A stretch of DNA of 64,000 nt from Paenibacillus kobensis NBRC 15729 (GCF_004000825.1 NZ_BILZ01000009.1:62001-126000); one strand, 5' to 3'; shown: positions 52,114-60,400, counted from the first letter of the stretch. Notes: a model not told the origin generated them from the sequence alone. Translations and numbers: made by a program.

Positions 52114-52782
52114 ATGGACAGATTCGCATTGAAGTCGGACATTACGCAAGTCGCGGACCAATTCAAAGTATGGGCGATTAAGAAGCAAGTATCGAGCCGT
52201 CTCAATATCGCGCCGACGCAATCGGTAACGATTATAATGAATGACCGGCTCCGTCAGCGTGCGATTGAAGAGGCGCGTTGGGGGCTTTATCCGTTCTGGG
52301 CGAAGGACTCGATTAATGCAGACGGCGAGCGGGTAGGCTCGAAGCGGTATTTCAACCGGATGCTGAACAGCCGCCGCTGTGTTGTGCCGTGCACCGGATT
52401 TTTCGGATGGAAGCAAGAGGAATCGGTCAAGGAGCCAAGCGCGATGCATATCGTCGTCGACCGGCGGCCGCTGTTCGGCATGGCCGGCATCTATGACGCG
52501 TGGACCAATCCCAAAGGCGTGGAGGAGCGCGCCTTCACGATCTTGACGATGCCCGCATCGGGACCGATGGCGGCATGGCAGCAGCGGCTGCCGGTCATCT
52601 TGGATGAGGAAGGTGTCGAGGCGTGGCTTAATCCCGAGCTTGCGGATTACAATCAAGTGCGCACGTTCGTACAGCCGCTGGAGCCGTTCCAGCTGCGCGC
52701 TTATCCCGTGACGAGCGCTGTCGTGGACGAACGGTACGAAGCGCCGGATTGCGTGCTCGATCTTGGTTTGGGAACGGTCTGA
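52114..52782 (+). CDS. SRAP (YedK/HMCES) family protein lacking catalytic residues
   Basis: 222 residues with the SRAP fold signature: RLNIAPTQSV, ARWGLYPFWAKD, SRRCVVPCTGFFGWK, FTILTMPAS and LPVILDEEGVEAWL. Yet the family's universal MCGRF start is MDRF here, so Cys2, which crosslinks to abasic sites, is absent; the Glu of GFYEW is Gly98, and the His before RMP is Gln156. All three known active-site residues are therefore lost while the fold and the Asn of INA (Asn68) remain. GCAGGGG lies 8 bases before the ATG, and no upstream in-frame MCG exists. Confidence 0.88.
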   Translation: MDRFALKSDITQVADQFKVWAIKKQVSSRLNIAPTQSVTIIMNDRLRQRAIEEARWGLYPFWAKDSINADGERVGSKRYFNRMLNSRRCVVPCTGFFGWKQEESVKEPSAMHIVVDRRPLFGMAGIYDAWTNPKGVEERAFTILTMPASGPMAAWQQRLPVILDEEGVEAWLNPELADYNQVRTFVQPLEPFQLRAYPVTSAVVDERYEAPDCVLDLGLGTV

Positions 52783-52870
52783 AACGGGGATATATAGTAA
52801 CAAAGGCAAGAGATTCGGCTAGTTGGCGTTGCGTGTTGGACGGCGGACCGAATCGGAAAGCAGGTTCAAA

Positions 52871-53344
52871 TTGAAATTGAGAATTGTCCTTGTATTGCTG
52901 TGGTGCGCCGGGCTGTTCGTCTGCATTAATACGGCCAACTTCAGCTTGCTGCTTCGGCAGCATATGGTTCATTTTGAGTGGCACAGCCATCCGAAGATGA
53001 GCGATCTGCTGCTGCTCAGCGATTTTCGCTACTATGAGCGTCCGACCTTCCTGATTCAGAAGATCGGCCATTTCTCCGGCTTCTTCGGCCTGACGCTGCT
53101 TGCTGCAACGGGAGTCCGTACGCCGCGGGCGTTCTGGCGGGGCGTGGCTTTAGCGGCCGGGTATGCTGTCCTTACGGAACTGCTGCAGCCGTTCTTCGGC
53201 CGGGACGGACGGATCTTCGACATGTTCATCGACGGAGCGGGCATCACGCTGGCTGCGTTCATTGCTCATCGAGTGAGCAAGAAGAGATGGTATACCGCCC
53301 GGAGACATCGGCCGTATCCAGTGTCGCGCGCGGCGAGGCAATGA
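52871..53344 (+). CDS. VanZ-like membrane protein
   Basis: About 157 residues with four hydrophobic helices. The VanZ signature is FLIQKIGHFSGFFGLTLLAA and AVLTELLQPFFGRDGRIFDM followed by FIDGAGITLA. VanZ proteins give low-level glycopeptide tolerance or have unknown envelope roles. I prefer the TTG at 52871 after AGCAGG; the frame stays open up to a TTG at 52823. It ends in a basic tail and is followed by a terminator. Confidence 0.85.
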   Translation: MKLRIVLVLLWCAGLFVCINTANFSLLLRQHMVHFEWHSHPKMSDLLLLSDFRYYERPTFLIQKIGHFSGFFGLTLLAATGVRTPRAFWRGVALAAGYAVLTELLQPFFGRDGRIFDMFIDGAGITLAAFIAHRVSKKRWYTARRHRPYPVSRAARQ

Positions 53345-53398
53345 GCGGGAGCTGCTTGGTCGGATGAGGAACGTAGGTAAGGAATAGAAGGTAGAGGC

Positions 53399-53430
53399 AA
53401 GCCCCCGACTTCGGTTGGGGGCTTGTTGTT
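53399..53430 (+). terminator. Terminator after the VanZ-like gene
   Basis: aagcccccgac / gttgggggctt with a ttcg tetraloop, followed by gttgtt. Confidence 0.88.
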
Positions 53431-53441
53431 ATAACAGCGGA

Positions 53442-53646
53442 GCTTCGTTGCATTATGTACAATGAAAAACTACCGTTTGGACCCAAGGAAGAGGCTTCAT
53501 TGTATTATTACAATGAGAAATCGTAGTTAGCGGCTGGTTAAGCATATTTCGTCGGTTGAATCCTATTTTCCATTGTATGGAGTACAACGAAGCTGCACGT
53601 AAAGGGGATCCTGTGACTCCTTTCATTGTATAGAATGCAATGAAGC
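53442..53646. repeat. Four copies of a ~24-bp imperfect palindrome
   Basis: gcTTCATTGTA-n-TACAATGAAgc type units at 53442-53466, 53494-53518, 53571-53593 and 53621-53646, spaced 50-75 bases apart, each able to form a hairpin. They lie in a 440-base spacer without a gene, at the border of the AT-rich island. Confidence 0.82.
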
Positions 53647-53787
53647 TCAAGAACGCCGCCTTTCTCAGGCCCGTCCTATACGACTCAACGTCTTATTGGT
53701 AATTTGATAAGAGGTAAATAAAGGGTGTATTAATGCGGTGTTGAAGATACATATATGAGATGAGTCAATTCCAATGCCGGGGAGACC

Positions 53788-54117
53788 ATGATTTTGATTA
53801 ATGAACTCGAAAAGTTTATCGATGCTGCAATTGGACATGGAAAGGCAACGGATCAAGGGGAGAGCAGAGTAGCCAATCGTCATTATAGTCAATTGAATAC
53901 CTCTGCAAAGCTGCTGCTTACTGAGATAGACATATTTGAAGCGTTGCTCATGCATGAACATCCATATGTACGACTTTGGTCAAGCAGTTATTTAATTGAT
54001 GTGGACGAGACAAGAGGTAACGCGATAACCATATTAGAGCAATTACAGCTAGAACCAGGGCTTCTAGGGTTCGATGCAGCAATGGTATTAGAAGTTAAGT
54101 TGACGGATGATCGTTGA
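53788..54117 (+). CDS. DUF2019-like small protein
   Basis: 109 residues. HPYVRLWSSSYLIDVDETRG, AITILEQL and LGFDAAMVLEVKL follow the HEAT-like pattern of DUF2019, a family often found among polymorphic-toxin immunity genes. The gene is AT-rich unlike its left neighbours. ATG at 53788 lies very close to GGGGAG; a TTG at 53794 has better spacing. First gene of the island of small orphan proteins. Confidence 0.75.
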   Translation: MILINELEKFIDAAIGHGKATDQGESRVANRHYSQLNTSAKLLLTEIDIFEALLMHEHPYVRLWSSSYLIDVDETRGNAITILEQLQLEPGLLGFDAAMVLEVKLTDDR

Positions 54118-54220
54118 GGCAGGAATGTATGCGGATCGATTCGAATAATAGGCGAAAAAGGATGACAGAAGAACAACTCTTGAATGGTTATTATTATGGA
54201 TAAGGTAGGTGATGTAAACG

Positions 54221-54766
54221 GTGGGAATGGAGTCGTATAATTTTCTCTTGGCACCTAAAGACTATGAAGTTATATTTGATGATGAGATCGTAGAATTAAA
54301 GGGCAATCAGGCGTTGCCATTTAGTGAAGTGATAAAGAGTATATCTTCAATTCCACTAGTACAATCCTATATTCCTAAGGATTCATCGAAAGATGACAAC
54401 GCAGAGTGTTACTACTTTTATTCAGATTCAACTTGCATCATTGAACTAGAAGTTAATGCGGGGATAATTGAAGATAAAGGTGTTGAAGAAATATCAGTGC
54501 GATTCGCAGTAATTAATCCGGTTGACACTTTCAACAAAACAATACAGATCTGTAGAGGGATCTGTAATAATCTACAAATGCGAACGATTGATCTGAGGTT
54601 AGGTCAAGTGTTGGATCTTAGTGACGATTTACAAATTTTAAGAAGTGAGAAGGCATTCGAGACTAAGAGATCGAACTTTTTCAAGTTGTTTATGCTTGAT
54701 GAAGAGACTTGGACTAGACCGTCGTATTGTGGAAAAGAACTTTATGATGAAATAAGAACCCGATAG
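54221..54766 (+). CDS. Orphan protein of the AT-rich island, immunity-like
   Basis: 181 residues, acidic, no membrane helix, no family I can name. Mixed alpha/beta pattern; the middle (ECYYFYSDSTCIIELEV, VEEISVRFAVINPVDTFNK) looks like antiparallel strands, the end is helical. GTG start 7-8 bases after AGGTGAT. Its position among a DUF2019 gene and a MafI-like gene suggests an immunity protein without its toxin. Terminator follows. Confidence 0.7.
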   Translation: MGMESYNFLLAPKDYEVIFDDEIVELKGNQALPFSEVIKSISSIPLVQSYIPKDSSKDDNAECYYFYSDSTCIIELEVNAGIIEDKGVEEISVRFAVINPVDTFNKTIQICRGICNNLQMRTIDLRLGQVLDLSDDLQILRSEKAFETKRSNFFKLFMLDEETWTRPSYCGKELYDEIRTR

Positions 54767-54775
54767 ATGCTATTG

Positions 54776-54809
54776 CCCTGGAGGAATTATACCTCCAGGC
54801 TTCTTTTTT
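54776..54809 (+). terminator. Terminator inside the island
   Basis: cctggagg / cctccagg perfect stem with aattata loop, followed by ttctttttt. Confidence 0.9.
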
Positions 54810-54979
54810 GAGATTTGCTTAAGAGTGGCTCGAATACCCTGCAACGATAAAAGAGTTGCCGCAGCCGATATGGAAAGTGCATAGCAAGTGAACTTTAATA
54901 GGGGCTACGAACGTTCGAAGTTGTATGAAAATAAAGTCATTACAGATAGTTCAGATATTAAAAGTAAAGAAAGGGCAAA

Positions 54980-55233
54980 ATGGACATCAATCGAGAGCTA
55001 AATGAATTAATAAATGTATTTAAGTTGCCTGTAAAAGATGATGAGGAAATTAGGGAGTACTTGGAACATAGTGAATGGGGGTTGCTCTAGAATATTTGAT
55101 TTCTACATTGCTAGATGAAAATGTAGAAATTTCCGAACTTATTTATCACCGAATTAAAGAGATCGGAGAGTTTATGGAACTTGAAGCAAGGTCATGGGAG
55201 GACTTGAAGCCTCTTATCAATAAGTATGAATAA
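54980..55233 (+). pseudogene. Frameshifted MafI-type immunity gene
   Basis: The first frame reads MDINRELNELINVFKLPV ... YLEHSEWG and then stops; the frame one base over continues ALEYLISTLLDENVEISEL and RIKEIGEFMELEARSWEDLK to a stop at 55233. Together they match the ~85-residue MafI immunity family. The break sits at a run of five G (55077-55081); one more G would restore a single frame. A sequencing slip or phase variation at the G tract are the alternatives to decay. Confidence 0.72.
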
Positions 55234-55310
55234 GACCTTGGGGCAAAAATTCTCAAGGTCTTTCTTTCCAAGAAGGTGGTTCTCTTATCCTTGTAAAATG
55301 AGGTGGATAT

Positions 55311-55754
55311 ATGATAGGAGTTCAAGTTAATGAATCGAGTTTAGAGAAAAGTAGTCGAAACGCTATTACCGGTGAAATATATTTTCAATTTCATGAAGTT
55401 TGCTTCCCTGAACCAAATTGGAATGATTTTGTAGTAATTTTATTAACATGGTGGAATAAGTCCATAAGATTGCTTGAAACCGCATCTATTGGGAACAAGG
55501 TGAATCTCTATTTTATGGAAGGCCCTTATTATGTGCAAGGTGAAAAAAGAGATTCCGAGAATGTGTCATTGAGTTTCATTCGACGAAATAAAAATAATTT
55601 ATGTATTATGTATTCAATTGAGACAGAGATTAGTTCTCTGAAAAAGTCAATTGTAAGTGCCTCGAATATAACTCTCAAGGAAATACGCAATAAGGGTTGG
55701 ATAAATGAAGATGTTCAAGAATTAATAAAAAGCTTGCAAACTACACCACAATGA
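55311..55754 (+). CDS. Orphan island protein, immunity-like
   Basis: 147 residues, soluble, no recognised domain. Aromatic-rich N-terminal half (EIYFQFHEVCFPEPNWNDFV, LTWWNKSIRLL) and helical C-terminal half (SLKKSIVSASNITLKEIRNK). GAGGTGG lies 6-7 bases before the ATG. Low GC, same strand and spacing as its neighbours; size and context fit an immunity protein. Confidence 0.72.
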   Translation: MIGVQVNESSLEKSSRNAITGEIYFQFHEVCFPEPNWNDFVVILLTWWNKSIRLLETASIGNKVNLYFMEGPYYVQGEKRDSENVSLSFIRRNKNNLCIMYSIETEISSLKKSIVSASNITLKEIRNKGWINEDVQELIKSLQTTPQ

Positions 55755-55818
55755 GATAAAAAGCCCCCAAATGACTTCCAGGACCGAAATTTTTTTAAAT
55801 AGAAGAAGGTTTAAATTA

Positions 55819-56424
55819 ATGACAGTAGTAAAACATGAGATCTACCTTACAGGTATAAGTGGGAGGATGATAAATTTGAGTGCAGATTTTTTAGCTATTC
55901 TTGAATATGGACGGTTAGAATATCCCACGGAACTGTTTTATGAGAATTTGAGGACATTTAAAAATTTTGGATTCATGAAAGACTGGATTGAGAGATCAAG
56001 AATAAAGTACCCCAATTCAGACTGGGGGAATAAATGGTATGTAAGGGACGAAGAAAGTTATATCGAGATAGGTGGAATGGGGGGGATAGTATTTTTGCTT
56101 ACTAATAAGTGTTGCTTGGTGTCACACTACATTAGCTGGGGCCATTTTGTAATGGAAGGTGATGCAGAGGACATCCAAAATAATCTGAGGTCATTAATAC
56201 GAGAAATAGCAGCTAATATTGGAACGAATCAAGCAATATATATACCAGATAGTTCTTATAAAGCTTCTAAAGTTCAAGATTTATTTTATGACGATAAAGA
56301 ATACCACCTTTTGAAATCATGGTTATTATCTAATTGCGGGGAGCCAACTGTTAGAATAAGTGATATATACGATGTTTCTTCAAATAGAATAAATACAAAT
56401 GGATATATAGTAGATTTCTTCTAA
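55819..56424 (+). CDS. Orphan island protein, immunity-like
   Basis: About 201 residues, soluble. I do not recognise it. Features: LEYGRLEYPTELFYENLRTF, a Gly-rich turn IEIGGMGGIVFLL, and WGHFVMEGDAEDIQNNLRSL. The ATG at 55819 follows AGAAGAAGG by 9 bases; the longer frame from 55771 is unlikely. It closes the AT-rich run of small genes and is followed by a terminator. Confidence 0.72.
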   Translation: MTVVKHEIYLTGISGRMINLSADFLAILEYGRLEYPTELFYENLRTFKNFGFMKDWIERSRIKYPNSDWGNKWYVRDEESYIEIGGMGGIVFLLTNKCCLVSHYISWGHFVMEGDAEDIQNNLRSLIREIAANIGTNQAIYIPDSSYKASKVQDLFYDDKEYHLLKSWLLSNCGEPTVRISDIYDVSSNRINTNGYIVDFF

Positions 56425-56505
56425 TAATATCAAACTTCAAGAAGTATTCGATTAATGGTGCTTCAATTCTATTAATAAGCAATAGGCTAATACTTTTAAC
56501 TTATG

Positions 56506-56548
56506 ACCGCATGCGATTGTAACAACACCGCATGCGGTTACTTTTTTA
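56506..56548 (+). terminator. Terminator at the right end of the island
   Basis: accgcatgcgat / accgcatgcggt stem (10 of 12 pairs, self-complementary gcatgc) followed by ttactttttt. Confidence 0.8.
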
Positions 56549-56646
56549 TAACAACCCACCCAGTACCGAATGAGTAGGCAGCAAAATTCATAGGAAAAGA
56601 CCTGATGATTAGAAAACGAAGATGCATTTCCTCGCCAAGCAGCCCC

Positions 56647-57465
56647 CTAAGGCTGCTCAGTTCCCCTATGATAGCGGCTCGGCGGAACGCCGACCACTTT
56701 CTTGAACATGCGCGAGAAGAGGAGCGCGTCCTTGTAGCCGACGGAGCGGGCCGTCTCGGCGACGGTCAGGCCGGTCGAGCGGAGAAGCTCGCATGCCTTG
56801 TCCATCCGGTAGCGGAGCAAATATTGCTGAGGCGGGATGCCGAGCGCTTCGCGGAACAGCGTCGCGACGTATTTGCGGTCCAGGCCGAGGTAGTCGGACA
56901 GCTGGCGGATCGTCACTTCTTCCTCGTAATGGCGGTGGATGAAGTCGACGGCGCGGCGCACGTACGTCTCGCGCGGCTTGCGGTCTTCTTCGGTATCGCC
57001 GGCGGCCGGTGCTTGGCGGACCAACGCGGCCAGCAGCTCGTACAGGACGCCTTGCATTTGCAAATCGCCGCCCGGCCGTTCGGACAGCTCTCCGAATTGG
57101 ATGAACCGCTCTTTGTCCGTCCCTGACGGATTATCAAACACCGGATTGTCTGTCAGCGACGTCCGGCTAAGAATGGCATCGACCATCGTACCGGAGAACC
57201 CGATGCAGCTGTACAGCCATGGTTCGTCCGCATCCGACGCATATTGGAATATTTCACTGACCGGCGTATAAAATCCCCGTCCAGCCTCAACGACGTATTG
57301 TTGGCCTCTAATCGTTAAAGTCCCTTTGCCCTCATGAATAAAAAAAAGCTTATGATGATCGCGTACGCCCGGCCCCCAGCCTTGCTCAGGCTCGGTCGTC
57401 TGCGTTCCCCAATAACAGATGCGCACGTCGTGGCTGCTGCCCGCCGCCCCAGTTCTATTGCTCAT
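56647..57465 (-). CDS. AraC-family transcriptional regulator
   Basis: About 272 residues. Cupin-like sensor (HHKLFFIHEGKGTLTIRGQQ, VEAGRGFYTPVSEIFQY) and double helix-turn-helix (IRQLSDYLGLDRKYVATLFR, LTVAETARSVGYKDALLFSR, FKKVVGVPPSRY). The start at 57465 follows AGGTGAT. It is divergent from the YghZ-like aldo/keto reductase gene with a 145-base gap, a likely target. GC content returns to the high level here. Confidence 0.92.
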   Translation of the reverse strand: MSNRTGAAGSSHDVRICYWGTQTTEPEQGWGPGVRDHHKLFFIHEGKGTLTIRGQQYVVEAGRGFYTPVSEIFQYASDADEPWLYSCIGFSGTMVDAILSRTSLTDNPVFDNPSGTDKERFIQFGELSERPGGDLQMQGVLYELLAALVRQAPAAGDTEEDRKPRETYVRRAVDFIHRHYEEEVTIRQLSDYLGLDRKYVATLFREALGIPPQQYLLRYRMDKACELLRSTGLTVAETARSVGYKDALLFSRMFKKVVGVPPSRYHRGTEQP

Positions 57466-57609
57466 CTTGACTATCACCTGCCTGATCTATCGATAACATC
57501 TTTTGCACTAATTCTGACATTATACCATATAGTTCTGTCATTCTTGCATTGGGAAAGATAGGAGGGGAATGCTACAATGGTGCCATAACAGACGAGGAGA
57601 TGATTCGAA

Positions 57610-58608
57610 GTGGTATATTCCGCTAATGAGAAACGATATGACTCCATGACATATAACCGTACAGGCCGGAGCGGCCTTCTGCTGCCGGCGCTGTCGCTTG
57701 GCCTGTGGCACAACTTCGGCGGCGTCGACAAATACGAGAATGGCCGCGCGATGGTGCGCCGGGCATTCGATCTGGGCATTACCCATTTCGACCTTGCGAA
57801 CAACTACGGCCCGCCTCCGGGCTCGGCTGAAGAAAACTTCGGCCGCATGATGCAGCAGGATATGGCGCCTTACCGCGATGAAATGATTATTTCGACCAAG
57901 GCTGGCTACGGCATGTGGGCGGGTCCTTACGGCGAGTGGGGCTCGCGCAAATATTTGATTTCGAGCCTCGACCAGAGCTTGAAGCGGATGGGACTGGAGT
58001 ACGTCGATATTTTCTACTCGCACCGTCCAGACCCGAACACGCCGATGGAAGAAACGATGGGAGCGCTCGATTACGCGGTTCGTTCCGGCAAAGCGCTGTA
58101 CGCGGGCATCTCGAACTACTCGGCGGAGCAGACGGCAGAGGCTTCGGCTATTCTGAAACGTCTCGGAACGCCTTGTCTGATTCATCAGCCGTCGTACTCG
58201 ATGCTGAACCGTTGGATCGAGAACGGACTGCAGGATGTGCTCGATCAAGAGGGCATCGGCTCGATCGTCTTCTCGCCGCTTGCCGGCGGCGTGCTGACGG
58301 GCCGTTACTTGAACGGCGTTCCTGCCGACTCCCGCGCAGGCGGCGCGAGCGTGTTCCTGCATGCGCATGACTTGTCCGAAGGCAAAATGGCAAAGGTGCA
58401 TAAGCTGAACGAAGTGGCGAAGGAGCGTGGCCAATCTCTTGCCCAGCTGGCGCTTGCTTGGGTGCTTCGCGGCGGACGCGTGACGTCGGCGCTGATCGGC
58501 GCAAGCCGCGTCGAGCAGATCGACGACAACGTAGCAGCGCTGAACAACTTGGCGTTCTCCGAGGAAGAGCTGCGCCGGATCGAAGACATTTTGGCTCTGC
58601 CGAACTAA
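57610..58608 (+). CDS. Aldo/keto reductase, YghZ-like (AKR14/Kv-beta type)
   Basis: 332 residues. Catalytic tetrad Asp61 and Tyr66 (HFDLANNYGPPPG), Lys97 (STKAGYG), His138 (FYSHRPD). The GPPPGSAEENFG and PYRDEMIISTKAGYGMW blocks are typical of YghZ, which reduces L-glyceraldehyde 3-phosphate and methylglyoxal with NADPH. GTG start at 57610 after GAGGAG. Divergent from an AraC regulator that may control it. Confidence 0.92.
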   Translation: MVYSANEKRYDSMTYNRTGRSGLLLPALSLGLWHNFGGVDKYENGRAMVRRAFDLGITHFDLANNYGPPPGSAEENFGRMMQQDMAPYRDEMIISTKAGYGMWAGPYGEWGSRKYLISSLDQSLKRMGLEYVDIFYSHRPDPNTPMEETMGALDYAVRSGKALYAGISNYSAEQTAEASAILKRLGTPCLIHQPSYSMLNRWIENGLQDVLDQEGIGSIVFSPLAGGVLTGRYLNGVPADSRAGGASVFLHAHDLSEGKMAKVHKLNEVAKERGQSLAQLALAWVLRGGRVTSALIGASRVEQIDDNVAALNNLAFSEEELRRIEDILALPN

Positions 58609-58659
58609 CCGGCATCCGAATCCGAAGGAAACCTTCGGACAAAACGATGATAAACCCGA

Positions 58660-58695
58660 GAAACTCGAACCGAAACGTTCGAGTTTCTTTTTTTA
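58660..58695 (+). terminator. Terminator after the YghZ-like gene
   Basis: Perfect 11-bp stem gaaactcgaac / gttcgagtttc, loop cgaaac, then seven T. A small upstream hairpin tccgaagg / ccttcgga lies at 58621-58639. Confidence 0.95.
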
Positions 58696-58950
58696 TTGCC
58701 GAAGCGATAGAGGGTCACTCAGCGTGCGATGAAACAACAAAACCATCACATTAGTCCATATCGTTGTTTACGCATCGATAATAAAGCATATGTTGTCCTT
58801 CCGATAAATCCCACTATCCCGTTGAAATACGCCGTATTCGATTCTTTTGCCCATCCAGACAATTCATAAAGCTTTCGTTGCTTATGTGCGAATAATCCAA
58901 CATCTGTTATCAATATGGCGGTTATCCATCGCTGCGAAATTTATTGTCGG

Positions 58951-58978
58951 TTGTATGTTGCGATGAAATTGCTATAAT
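58951..58978 (+). promoter_or_regulatory. Promoter of the organosulfur operon
   Basis: TTGTAT, 16-base spacer, perfect TATAAT, giving a leader of about 175 bases before the first start codon. Between 58700 and 58945 I see no other feature. Confidence 0.65.
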
Positions 58979-58984
58979 CAGTAT

Positions 58985-59161
58985 ATTCCGATTAGAACAA
59001 TAGGGATTAAAACAATACGAGAAGCGGCAAGTCGACCGGATAACCGGAGACACCTCCCGCAAATGGCGCACGGTCCGAACGACTCGGACGGTCTATTTGC
59101 GGCGGGGAGTCTCCTTTTTGTGCATACATCAACGTTCAACGTTATGGGAGGAGTCGGGAAG
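58985..59161 (+). promoter_or_regulatory. Leader with intrinsic terminator (attenuator) of the sulfone operon
   Basis: A long hairpin 59046-59114 pairs ggagac with gtctcc, cctcccgcaaat with the atttgcggcggggag side, and ggtccga with tcggac, then runs into five T (59115-59119). It lies wholly between the promoter and the first gene, so it must be read through for expression. The upstream part (aagtcgaccggataaccgg) could hold the sensing structure. I could not match it to the SAM, T-box or other leaders I know. Confidence 0.7.
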
Positions 59162-60274
59162 ATGAGCATTACATTTGGATATTGGGCACCGCTTGAACAT
59201 AACGGACTTGTCGCGACCAAGCTGCCGAGCAGAACGAGTTGCTCGTTCGATGCGAACGTCCGCTATGCGGCAATCGCGGAGCAATACGGCTTCGAGCACG
59301 TGCTGCTTCCGACCCGGTTCGTCGCGAGCAGCGATTCCGAGGAGCAGTGGGAGTCGCTTACGATCGCGGCGGCGCTGGCCGTCAAGACCAGCAAGCTGGA
59401 GCTGATCACAGCTGTCGCCTCCGGCTTGTGGCCGCCGGCAATCGTGGCCAAAATGCTGACGACGATCGATCACTTGAGCGGAGGCCGCGCAGCGATCAAC
59501 GTCGTAAGCGGCTGGCTGAAGGACGAATATATCGCGCTTGGAGAGCACTGGCTCGACCACGAAGAGCGCTACCGCCGCTCGGAGGAGTTCATCCGCGTGC
59601 TTCGCGCGTTGTGGACCGAGGACAGCGCGCAATTCGCGGGCGACTTCTATCGCTTGCGTGGGGCGGCGTATAGTCCGAAGCCGGTGCAAAGCCCTGGGCC
59701 AACCGTGTATCAAGGCGGCAATTCAAAGTCTGCGAAACAAATGGCGGGCCGCGTGTCGGACTTTTATTTTATGAACGGAAACACGCTTGAACAGCTAAAG
59801 AAACAGATCGATGAAGTGTCTGCTTATGCGGCGGACAACGGCAGAAAGGTGAAGTTCGGCGTCAATGCGTTCGTCATCGTCCGCGATACGGAGGAGGAGG
59901 CGCAGCAGTTTTTGCGGGACATTATCGAGAACGCCGACAGAGCCGTCGTCGAGCAGTTCCGCGAGCAGGTGAAGCAAGCCGGGCGGGCGGCTGAAGGCGG
60001 TGAGGGCATGTGGTCACAGTCCACGTTCGAGGATTTGATCCAGTTCAATGACGGCTTCAAGACGGGGCTGATCGGCACGGCCGAACAGGTTGCCGACCGG
60101 ATCATCGAGCTGAAACGAATCGGAATCGATATGGTGCTGACCGGCTACTTACATTTTGACGAAGAGCTGGAGCAGTTCGGCCGTACCGTCATTCCGCTCG
60201 TTCGCGCCAAAGAGGCTGCGCTTGCTGCCCAGAACAACGGAGCGGCTGTATCTGCCGCATCCGCAACGATTTAA
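59162..60274 (+). CDS. SfnG-type dimethylsulfone monooxygenase (LLM flavin family)
   Basis: 370 residues, luciferase-like TIM barrel. ITFGYWAPLEHNGLVATKLP, GRAAINVVSGWLKDEYIALG, and YQGGNSKSAKQMAGRVSDFY fit the SsuD/SfnG branch that uses FMNH2 and oxygen to oxidise alkane sulfonates or dimethyl sulfone. GGGAGGAG precedes the ATG at 59162; the longer frame to 59063 runs through the leader hairpin. First gene of an operon with a permease and two DszC-like flavoproteins, implying use of organic sulfur. Confidence 0.87.
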   Translation: MSITFGYWAPLEHNGLVATKLPSRTSCSFDANVRYAAIAEQYGFEHVLLPTRFVASSDSEEQWESLTIAAALAVKTSKLELITAVASGLWPPAIVAKMLTTIDHLSGGRAAINVVSGWLKDEYIALGEHWLDHEERYRRSEEFIRVLRALWTEDSAQFAGDFYRLRGAAYSPKPVQSPGPTVYQGGNSKSAKQMAGRVSDFYFMNGNTLEQLKKQIDEVSAYAADNGRKVKFGVNAFVIVRDTEEEAQQFLRDIIENADRAVVEQFREQVKQAGRAAEGGEGMWSQSTFEDLIQFNDGFKTGLIGTAEQVADRIIELKRIGIDMVLTGYLHFDEELEQFGRTVIPLVRAKEAALAAQNNGAAVSAASATI

Positions 60275-60313
60275 GCACAATGAAGCGATAACCGGCAGCC
60301 GATCGGACATCCG

Positions 60314-60356
60314 AAGGTTCTTCTCCCGACTTATCCAGAAGGGGAAGAGCCTTTTT
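60314..60356 (+). terminator. Intercistronic terminator-like hairpin
   Basis: aaggttcttctccc pairs with ggggaagagcctt, followed by five T, 45 bases before the permease start; probably a partial terminator that lowers downstream expression. Confidence 0.75.
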
Positions 60357-60400
60357 GCCATAACCACCGGTCGGCCCGGATAACTAAGGAGGAAATGACA

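Noticed and set aside
54776-56548. Toxin-antitoxin or restriction defence system in the AT-rich island
   Set aside because: No nuclease, methylase, ATPase or antitoxin DNA-binding motif is visible; an immunity bank fits better.
58985-59161. S-box (SAM) riboswitch or T-box in the sulfone leader
   Set aside because: No GGGTGG T-box and no recognisable S-box core; only the terminator hairpin is clear.
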